A DNA stretch of 22,702 nucleotides from the NCBI GenBank assembly GCA_027064265.1, contig JAMOQA010000032.1:1-22702 (forward strand), written 5' to 3'. The DNA is from Acidobacteriota bacterium (GTDB taxonomy: Bacteria; Acidobacteriota; Polarisedimenticolia; J045). The translations under genes and the position numbers were made by a program. Below, in pieces: positions 14,883 through 20,941 of this stretch; position 1 is the first letter of the stretch, and each line of letters opens with the position of its first letter. Under the pieces are notes generated by a model. The model was not told the DNA's origin and did not search any database. It saw nothing but the letters and a program-made list of their open reading frames with translations.

Positions 14883-16172
14883 TCAGTTCTCCGCGAGGGG
14901 GCGCGCCGGGCTGCCCTCGAGCCGGGCGATGGTGGCCGCCCCGATCGTGTCCGACCAGACGTTCGTCGCCGTGCGCAGCATGTCCAGGGGACGGTCCACC
15001 GCGAGCAGCAGCAGGGCCCCCTCGAGGGGCAGGTCGAGGGCCTTCAGGATGATCGTCATCATCACGAGGCCGGCGGAGGGGATCCCGGCCGCGCCGATCG
15101 AGGCGAGGAGGGCCGTCCCGACGACGATCGCCTGGCGCGCGAGGGTCAGCTCGTAGCCGGCGGCTCCCGCGTAGTGCTGGGCGAGGAAGATCACGGCGAC
15201 GCACTCGTAGAGGGCGGTCCCGTCCATGTTGATCGTCGCTCCCAGGGGGAGCACGAAGGAACTGACCTCGTTGGGGACGCCGCCCCTTTCCTCGACCGAC
15301 TCCAGGGTTACCGGCAGGGTCGCGCTCGAGCTGGACGTCGAGAACGCGGTGAAGAGGGCGGGAGCGACCGCCCGGGCCCAGGAGAGGGGAGAGACCCCCG
15401 CGAGGAACCGGGCGACCAGGGGGAGCGTGACCAGGGCGTGGAACGCAAGGGCGAGGACCACGGTGACCACGTAGAGGGCGAGGGCCCGGAACGCGGAGGG
15501 ATCGCTCCGGGCGACGACCCGGGCGAGCAGCGCGACGATCGCCGCCGGCAGGAGCACGAGGACCAGCTGGGCGACCCGGGTCATCAGCTGGAAGGCACCC
15601 TCGACCACGTCCCCGAGGGGACGCCGCCAGCGGTCGGGCAGGGTCGCGAGGGCGGCCCCCGCGAGCAGGGCGAAGAAGATCAGCTGCAGCATGTCGGCCC
15701 GGGCGAGGGCATCGAAGACGTTCTCCGGGATCACCCGGGAAACCAGCGCGCCCACGCCCCCGGGGCCCGCCGCGGGCAGCTCGGCGGGCGCCGCGAGGGG
15801 GAGCGTCGCGTGGGCACCCGGCCGGACGACGTTGACGAGGACGAGGCCGGTGAGGATCGCCAGCAGGCTGGTCGCGACGTAGTAGACGAACGTGCGCACC
15901 CCGAGGCGCCCGAGGCGCGACGGATCGGCGACCCCGGCGACCCCCGCCATGATCGAGAAGAGGACCAGGGGGGCCACGATCATCTTCAGCAGGCGCAGGA
16001 AGACGTCGTCCGCCACCACGTCGCAGGCGGCCAGGACGCCTCCGGCGAGGCCCGGGGGGGCGAGGCGCAGGCCGAGGCCGAGGAGCACGCCGAGGGCCAT
16101 CGCCGCCCCGGCGAGGGCCGGCGACTGGGCCCGGGCCAGGAAGCTTCCGGAGGACGTGCTTCGGGTGCTCAA
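14883..16172 (-). CDS. Dicarboxylate/amino acid:cation symporter (DAACS/GltP family)
   Basis: Inner-membrane transporter of the glutamate/aspartate/C4-dicarboxylate family, coupled to Na+ or H+; 429 residues with about eight hydrophobic segments. The serine-rich re-entrant loop appears as STSSSSATLPVTLE, followed by the substrate/Na+ site NMDGTALYE, the second re-entrant loop AGIPSAGLVMMT, and the C-terminal substrate motif DRPLDMLRTATNVWSD. In GltPh-type proteins the last motif usually reads NVxGD; Ser here replaces Gly. The TTG start at 16172 has GGAGGAG six bases upstream and precedes the first helix neatly; a GTG at 16208 would add 12 residues but lies in the promoter region. The transported substrate cannot be fixed from sequence. 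Confidence 0.92.
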   Translation of the reverse strand: MSTRSTSSGSFLARAQSPALAGAAMALGVLLGLGLRLAPPGLAGGVLAACDVVADDVFLRLLKMIVAPLVLFSIMAGVAGVADPSRLGRLGVRTFVYYVATSLLAILTGLVLVNVVRPGAHATLPLAAPAELPAAGPGGVGALVSRVIPENVFDALARADMLQLIFFALLAGAALATLPDRWRRPLGDVVEGAFQLMTRVAQLVLVLLPAAIVALLARVVARSDPSAFRALALYVVTVVLALAFHALVTLPLVARFLAGVSPLSWARAVAPALFTAFSTSSSSATLPVTLESVEERGGVPNEVSSFVLPLGATINMDGTALYECVAVIFLAQHYAGAAGYELTLARQAIVVGTALLASIGAAGIPSAGLVMMTIILKALDLPLEGALLLLAVDRPLDMLRTATNVWSDTIGAATIARLEGSPARPLAEN

Positions 16173-16198
16173 GGGGCTCTCCTCCGCGGTGCCCGCAG

Positions 16199-16204
16199 AT
16201 GCTA
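16199..16204 (-). promoter_or_regulatory. Candidate -10 element for the symporter gene
   Basis: TAGCAT on the minus strand, 26 nt upstream of the TTG start at 16172. It lies back to back with the TATACT element of the divergent sulfatase-like gene, 14 bp away. This supports the TTG start, since a start at 16208 would lie upstream of it. Confidence 0.35.
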
Positions 16205-16218
16205 CCACCCGCGCGGCC

Positions 16219-16224
16219 TATACT
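16219..16224 (+). promoter_or_regulatory. Candidate -10 element for the sulfatase-like/TPR gene
   Basis: TATACT on the plus strand, one mismatch from consensus, 31 nt upstream of the ATG at 16256. Transcription would start near 16231-16233, leaving a leader of about 24 nt with the GGAGG site. No -35 match at 16-18 bp. Confidence 0.45.
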
Positions 16225-16255
16225 CGGGGACGCGATGACCAGGGAGGACCGATCG

Positions 16256-18106
16256 ATGTCCCGACGCGACCCCTCGTTCCGCTTCGCACGGGCGGAGTTC
16301 CTGCTTCTCCTGGGCGTGGCCCTCGCCCTCGCGGCGGGTTGCGGCCCGCGGCAGGAATCGGCCCCGCCGGCGCCGCCGACGGTCGTCCTGGTGACGATCG
16401 ACACGCTGCGGGCCGACCGTCTCGGCTGCTACGGGCGGAAGGGGGCGGGGACCCCGCACCTCGATCGCCTCGCGGCGGAAGGAGCGCGGTTCGCCCGGGC
16501 CCAGGCGACCGCCCCGCTGACCTTGCCGTCCCATGCGTCGATCCTCTCGGGCCGGACCGTGCCCGCCCACGGCGTGCGGAACAACGGGACGTTCGCCCTG
16601 CCCTCCGCGGTGGAGACGATCGCCGAGGTGCTCCGGGCGGCCGGCTGGGAGACCGGCGCCTTCGTCTCCTCCCAGGTCCTCGCCCGGCGCTACGGGCTCG
16701 ACCAGGGGTTCGACGTGTACGACGACCGGGTGCCCCGGCCCGCGGCCCGGGCGGGGCTGGTCGTCCACTACGGTGAACGGCCGGGCCGGGTCACCGTCGA
16801 CCGGGCGCTCGCGTGGCTCGCCACCCGGAAGGAGCCGGCCTTCCTCTGGGTGCACCTGTGGGAACCCCATTTCCCGTACGCGCCGCCCCCGCCGTTCCGG
16901 GAACGGTTCCCGGAGGACCCGTACCAGGGGGAGGTGGCGACGGCGGACGCGGCCGTCGGGCGGCTGGTCGACGGGATCGAGGCCCTGCGCGAGGGCGGCA
17001 GGCTGCTGGTCGCGGTCGTCGCCGATCACGGGGAGAGCCTGGGGGAGCACGGCGAGTCCACCCACGGGGTCTTCGTCTACGGCGCGACGATCCACGTGCC
17101 GCTGATCGTGTGGGGTCCCGGCTACCGCGTGCGCCCGGGGGTCGTCCCGGAACCCGCCTCGACGGCGGACCTCGCCCCGACGCTGCTCGATCTGCTGGGG
17201 ATGCCGGCCCTCGAGGGGGCGGATGGCGCGAGCTGGGCCGGCCGGTTGCGGGGAGAGGCCCAGGAAAGACCGCGGCTCGCCGCCTTCGCCGAGAGCCACG
17301 AACCGCTGCTCGAGTTCGGCTGGTCCGGGCTCAGGACGGTCGTCTTCGACCACTGGCGCTTCGTCGACGCCCCGCGCGAGGAGCTCTACGACCTCGAGGC
17401 GGATCCCGGAGAGACGGAGAACCTGGCCCCCCGGCGTCCCGCGATCGTCGGGACCGCCCGGGAACTGCTGGCCGACATGCTGCGGCGCGCCCGGGCGGCG
17501 GCGCCCGTCGCCGATGCTTCCCGCGAAGTGTCCGAGGAAGACCTCGCGGAGCTGCGCAGCCTGGGCTACGCGGCCAGCGGCCGCCGGGGCGGCGGTGAGA
17601 AGCTGGTCGACCCGGAGCGGCCGGACCCCAAGGACCGGGTGGAGTTCCTTGGCCGGTACGATCGGGCGCTGGCGCTGCTCGGCCGCGGGAAGGTCGACGA
17701 GGCGATCCGGGAGTTCGCGGAGCTGGCCCGGCAGGACCCCCGGAACCCGTCCCTGCTCCTCCAGTGGGGCCAGGCGCTGATCCTGGCGAAGCGGCTCCCC
17801 GAGGCGCGGAAGGTCTACGAGCGCCTGGTCGCCGTCGATCCCGCCTTCGGTCTCGGCTGGTACCGGCTGGCCCAGGTCCGGGACAACCTCGGCGACCTCG
17901 CGGGGGCGGAAGCGGCCTACCGGAAGGCGATCGAGGTCGATCCGCTCGCCGTCGACCCGCGGAAGGCCCTCGCGAGCCTCCTGGCCGACCGGGGCCGGGT
18001 GCGGGAGGCGATCGACGTCCTCGAGAAGGCCCGGGACCTCGACCCGGGGGACGAGGCGATCCGCCGGGACCTCGAGCGGTTCTGGAAGAAGCTCCAGGGG
18101 GGCTGA
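16256..18106 (+). CDS. Sulfatase-fold lipoprotein with C-terminal TPR repeats
   Basis: Exported hydrolase or transferase of the alkaline phosphatase/sulfatase superfamily, 616 residues. A lipoprotein signal peptide ends in LALAAGC with lipidated C29. The catalytic domain (~38-420) shows metal-site regions VTIDTLRAD (D49) and VVADHGESLGEHGE (D257, H258). The nucleophile region reads T89-L-P-S-H, whereas formylglycine sulfatases have C/S-x-P-S-R, so it is probably not a formylglycine sulfatase; Thr would fit a phosphatase or phosphotransferase. Residues ~465-612 form about four TPRs, beginning KVDEAIREFAELARQDPRNP, likely for protein contacts. ATG at 16256 has GGAGG eight bases upstream. Substrate unknown. 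Confidence 0.88.
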   Translation: MSRRDPSFRFARAEFLLLLGVALALAAGCGPRQESAPPAPPTVVLVTIDTLRADRLGCYGRKGAGTPHLDRLAAEGARFARAQATAPLTLPSHASILSGRTVPAHGVRNNGTFALPSAVETIAEVLRAAGWETGAFVSSQVLARRYGLDQGFDVYDDRVPRPAARAGLVVHYGERPGRVTVDRALAWLATRKEPAFLWVHLWEPHFPYAPPPPFRERFPEDPYQGEVATADAAVGRLVDGIEALREGGRLLVAVVADHGESLGEHGESTHGVFVYGATIHVPLIVWGPGYRVRPGVVPEPASTADLAPTLLDLLGMPALEGADGASWAGRLRGEAQERPRLAAFAESHEPLLEFGWSGLRTVVFDHWRFVDAPREELYDLEADPGETENLAPRRPAIVGTARELLADMLRRARAAAPVADASREVSEEDLAELRSLGYAASGRRGGGEKLVDPERPDPKDRVEFLGRYDRALALLGRGKVDEAIREFAELARQDPRNPSLLLQWGQALILAKRLPEARKVYERLVAVDPAFGLGWYRLAQVRDNLGDLAGAEAAYRKAIEVDPLAVDPRKALASLLADRGRVREAIDVLEKARDLDPGDEAIRRDLERFWKKLQGG

Positions 18107-18167
18107 CCCGGTCACGCACGATCGGGCCGGGTTTCGGGGCCCCTTCCGGCGAGGGGGCTCGATCGGG

Positions 18168-18173
18168 TATGCT
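18168..18173 (+). promoter_or_regulatory. Candidate -10 element for the metallo-beta-lactamase gene
   Basis: TATGCT on the plus strand, 37 nt upstream of the GTG at 18211. An in-frame ATG (18169) lies inside this hexamer, so if the promoter is real that ATG cannot be the start. Confidence 0.35.
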
Positions 18174-18210
18174 GAACGCGGTCAAGGCGGAGGATCCGCG
18201 GGAGCTGCGC

Positions 18211-18957
18211 GTGATCATCGACCGCATCCAGCACGCCGGCTGGAAGGTGAACGGCTGGCTGATCGCGGGCCGGGAGGAAGGACGGGGACTCCTGGTCGAT
18301 ACCGGTGCGGACCCGCCGGCGATCCTCGAGATGGTTCGCCGGCACGGGGTGAAGATCGTCGCGATCCTCTGCACCCACGGGCACTACGATCACTCCGCCG
18401 GGAACGAGTTCCTCGCCCGCAACCTCGGTGCCCCGGTCCTCGCCCACCCCCTCGAGAAGGCCCGCACCCCCGGCGCCACCGACATCGTCAAGGAGGGCCA
18501 CCGGTTCGAGTTCGCGGCGTGGACCGCCGAGGTCGTCCACCTCCCGGGGCACACCCGGGGCCAGCTCGGCCTCCACGTCCCGGGGGTCGGGTTCTGGTGC
18601 GGGGATACCGTCTTCCGCGGCAGCGTCGGCAGCACCGTGCACCCGGGCCACGGTACCTTCGAGGAGCTGCAGCGCACCGTCCTCGAGAAGGTCCTCTCCC
18701 TGCCCGGGGAGACCACGCTCTATCCCGGGCACGGGGAGCCGACCACGGTCGCCCACGAGCTCGAGCGGAACCCCTTCGTCCGGGTCTGGCGAGGCCTCGA
18801 GAAACCCTCCTCCCGTCCCGGCCGCTACGAGGGCAAGCGGGTGACGATCGAGGTCTGGGCCAGGGACTACGACGGGGGGCACAAGGCCCAGGTCCGCTTC
18901 GCCGACGGGCGAAGGGACGTCGTTCCCGGCAGCCGCGTCCAGAAGGTCACCCTGTAG
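18211..18957 (+). CDS. Metallo-beta-lactamase-fold hydrolase (glyoxalase II-like) with C-terminal extension
   Basis: Probably a cytoplasmic binuclear-zinc hydrolase, 248 residues. The HxHxDH motif is THGHYDH (H56, H58, D60, H61). Further ligands are the His of HLPGHTRGQ, the Asp of CGDTVF and the His of YPGHGEPT, the set seen in glyoxalase II and related thioester or lactone hydrolases. After the core, the last ~55 residues form an extra small beta-rich, basic segment (YEGKRVTIEVWARDYDGGHKAQVRF region) not expected in a minimal enzyme. I chose GTG at 18211, with GGGAG about six bases upstream, because the first strand (VIIDRIQ, then NGWLI) begins there. ATG at 18169 would add 14 residues but falls in a likely -10 hexamer. 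The substrate is not evident. Confidence 0.85.
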   Translation: MIIDRIQHAGWKVNGWLIAGREEGRGLLVDTGADPPAILEMVRRHGVKIVAILCTHGHYDHSAGNEFLARNLGAPVLAHPLEKARTPGATDIVKEGHRFEFAAWTAEVVHLPGHTRGQLGLHVPGVGFWCGDTVFRGSVGSTVHPGHGTFEELQRTVLEKVLSLPGETTLYPGHGEPTTVAHELERNPFVRVWRGLEKPSSRPGRYEGKRVTIEVWARDYDGGHKAQVRFADGRRDVVPGSRVQKVTL

Positions 18958-18984
18958 CGTGTCGCCGGTTCCGCGCCGGCCCGG

Positions 18985-19575
18985 TCAGTCATCCGCGACG
19001 GGACGTCCCGAGAGCGTCAGCTTGCTGACGAACTTCCGGGCCTTCGCGTCCTCGGCCGCCTGGACCTGGGCCTTCACCTTCACCTTGAGCCGGATGTACG
19101 AGCCGTCCTTCGCCACCTTCCCCTTGGCCCGGTCGGTGCCGACCTGCACGTCGGGAACGTCCGCGGTCGTCCGGTAGATCATCAGGGCGAGGGGCTGGAC
19201 CAGGGAGACGAGGTCCGTGTCGTTGAAGTCGACGGTGAAGCGCGTCTTCTTGCCCTGGCGCCAGCGGCCCGAAACGCACAGGTCCACCGGGCAGGACGTC
19301 GTCCCCAGGGGGCCCCTGGCCGCGGCCAGGGAGAAGGCGGACCGCTCGGGAAGGTCGATCGCCAGGAGGCACGTGCCGTCCTCGTGGAACTCCAGGCGCA
19401 CCTCGGCGGTGGAGAGGTCGAGGGACATCTGGTCGACCTTCTTGATCTTCCCGTGGAGGTTGCCGCCGAGGTCCCAGGTGGTTCCGGCAAGGTCGGCGGC
19501 CAGGGCCGGCGCGGGGGCCGCGAGGACCGCGACCAGGGCCAGGAGGAGGACGGTCCGGACGAGGATCTTCGTCAT
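18985..19575 (-). CDS. Secreted protein of unknown function
   Basis: I do not recognise a family. The 196-residue precursor begins with a clear Sec signal peptide: MTK, a Leu/Val/Ala core, and a likely cut after APALA near residue 27. The mature part opens with GTTWDLGGNLHGKIKK and alternates short strands (VRLEFHEDGTCLLAIDL, RFTVDFNDTD, YIRLKVKVKA), suggesting a small beta-barrel or lipocalin-like sandwich. Two cysteines (TSCPVDLCVSG) could form a disulfide. ATG at 19575 has AAGGAG about nine bases upstream, and a 6-bp hairpin precedes that site. It follows the solenoid gene on the same strand after 111 nt and may be in the same unit. It converges on the metallo-beta-lactamase gene with 27 nt between. 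Confidence 0.8.
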   Translation of the reverse strand: MTKILVRTVLLLALVAVLAAPAPALAADLAGTTWDLGGNLHGKIKKVDQMSLDLSTAEVRLEFHEDGTCLLAIDLPERSAFSLAAARGPLGTTSCPVDLCVSGRWRQGKKTRFTVDFNDTDLVSLVQPLALMIYRTTADVPDVQVGTDRAKGKVAKDGSYIRLKVKVKAQVQAAEDAKARKFVSKLTLSGRPVADD

Positions 19576-19590
19576 GGCGAGCTGCTCCTT

Positions 19591-19607
19591 CCGGGCGGAA
19601 TGCCCGG
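19591..19607 (-). repeat. Small perfect hairpin just upstream of a ribosome site
   Basis: CCGGGC-GGAAT-GCCCGG gives a six-pair perfect stem with a five-base loop. On the minus strand it ends where the AAGGAG ribosome site of the secreted-protein gene begins. It could stabilise the transcript end or limit read-through from the solenoid gene, but there is no U-tract. A ten-base palindrome, GAACCGGTTC, also lies at 19669-19678 in the same gap. Confidence 0.3.
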
Positions 19608-19686
19608 CACGGGACCTCCCCCGCAAGACGCTGGGTCCGACCGGGCCGGAAGGCAAGTCGTTCGCAGAGAACCGGTTCGGGCGTGT

Positions 19687-20826
19687 TCACTCGTCGCCGG
19701 AGGCATCCGAGAGGGGATCGGGCGGCGTGCAGGCGACGACCCGGGGCGCGGCGTCCAGACGGGCCTCGCTGGCATCGACCGGCGCACCGAACCGGCTGCC
19801 CGAGAGGACGACCTCGCCGCCGACCCTGCTCTCGCCGAGGTCGATTCCCTCCTCGATCGTCGAGTCGGTCACCCGCAGCCCGCGCTCGAGCCGGGCCTCG
19901 TCCAGGTAGACCTCCCCCTCGGCGCGAAGGCCTCCGAGTTCCACCGGCCCCTTCACGGTGGCCTCCATGAACTCCAGGTCGCCCTCGAGGCTGGTGTCGG
20001 CCAGGCGGAAACCTCCGCGGATTCTCCCGGCGATGGAGATGTCCTCGGCGACCTGCGCCCCGACGATCGCCAGCTCTCCCCGTACGTCGAGCTCGTCGGT
20101 GTCGAGGGAACCGCCGATGCCGACCCGTTCCAGGCGGACGTCCTCGTCGATGCGGGTCGACTCGAGGACCAGGTCTTCCAGGACGGCGACGTTGGTCACG
20201 GCGACCGAGACGCCCCGGTCGAGGGACAGGTCGGCCTCCCCGGTGACCAGGCTGTCCGCGAGGGAGAGCCCGCCGCCGGTCTCGCACCCGGAGACGGAGA
20301 GATCGCCCACGACCCGCAGGCCCCGGAAGCTCAGCCCCTCCCGGACCCCGGCGTCGTCGCCGACGATCCCGTGGGAGGCCAGCACGTCGTCGAGGTCGAC
20401 GCCGCCCGCGATCTCGGCCCCGGCGAAGCGGACCGCTCCCAGGACCTGCACGTTCTCGAGGTGCAGCGATCCTTCCAGCTCCGCCCCGTCGAGGACCAGG
20501 TCGCCCCGGACGACGATGCCCGCCAGGTCCACGTCGCCGGCGATCCGGGCGCAGGCGAGCCGCACCGGCCCGGGCACGACGCAGGGGATTCCCCCGGGCA
20601 GGTCGGGACAGAGCGTTTCCCGGTCGAGGCTGGCGAGGAGCGTCGCCCCCGGGGGAAGTTCCACCGGGCTGCCGTTCCGGGCGAGGGCGAGCACGTCCTC
20701 CCGGTCGACCGAGGGGCCGGTGCCGGGCTCGCAGGTGGCGGGCGGTTCCTGCTGGCCGAAGGCGGCGGCCGGTGCCAGGAACCCCAGGACGAGCGCTGCC
20801 GGAACGAGGGAACGGGCAAGGGGCAT
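19687..20826 (-). CDS. Secreted beta-solenoid protein built from 11-residue repeats
   Basis: Exported protein of 379 residues with no family I can name. A signal peptide (MPLARSLVPAALVLGFLAPAAAFG) probably ends before QQ at residue ~25. From about residue 90 to 365 it consists of roughly twenty 11-residue units of the form x-x-[hydrophobic]-x-G-x-[V/L]-x-[L/F]-x-[G/D/E], for example ARIAGDVDLAG, AELEGSLHLEN, LRVVGDLSVSG and ATVKGPVELGG, with one or two insertions. Such spacing predicts a right-handed beta-helix, comparable with but distinct from pentapeptide repeats and bactofilins. It is strongly acidic. Cysteines near the N-terminus (CEPG, TLCPDLPGGIPC) may form disulfides. ATG at 20826 has GGAGGG seven bases upstream. 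A surface or periplasmic structural role is plausible. Confidence 0.82.
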   Translation of the reverse strand: MPLARSLVPAALVLGFLAPAAAFGQQEPPATCEPGTGPSVDREDVLALARNGSPVELPPGATLLASLDRETLCPDLPGGIPCVVPGPVRLACARIAGDVDLAGIVVRGDLVLDGAELEGSLHLENVQVLGAVRFAGAEIAGGVDLDDVLASHGIVGDDAGVREGLSFRGLRVVGDLSVSGCETGGGLSLADSLVTGEADLSLDRGVSVAVTNVAVLEDLVLESTRIDEDVRLERVGIGGSLDTDELDVRGELAIVGAQVAEDISIAGRIRGGFRLADTSLEGDLEFMEATVKGPVELGGLRAEGEVYLDEARLERGLRVTDSTIEEGIDLGESRVGGEVVLSGSRFGAPVDASEARLDAAPRVVACTPPDPLSDASGDE

Positions 20827-20941
20827 TGCAGGGCCCTCCGTGAACGGACGATCCAGTCTGCCACGGGAGGCGCCCCGCGCCCACGGCGACGTGGCGGTCG
20901 CCGCCGCGGCGGTGCGATGATGACATCGGCGGAGGAGACCC

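Noticed and set aside
14872..14886. CTGAC-GGCCG-GTCAG inverted repeat between the NUDIX and symporter genes as a terminator
   Set aside because: The arms are essentially the two stop codons and their flanks, the stem is five pairs, and there is no U-tract on either strand.
16172..16208. GTG at 16208 as the symporter start
   Set aside because: It would lie upstream of the best -10 candidate and has no good ribosome site, whereas TTG at 16172 has GGAGGAG six bases upstream.
18964..18980. GCCGG...CCGGC hairpin between the metallo-beta-lactamase and secreted-protein genes as a terminator
   Set aside because: Five-pair GC stem without a T-run; such stems occur everywhere in this sequence.
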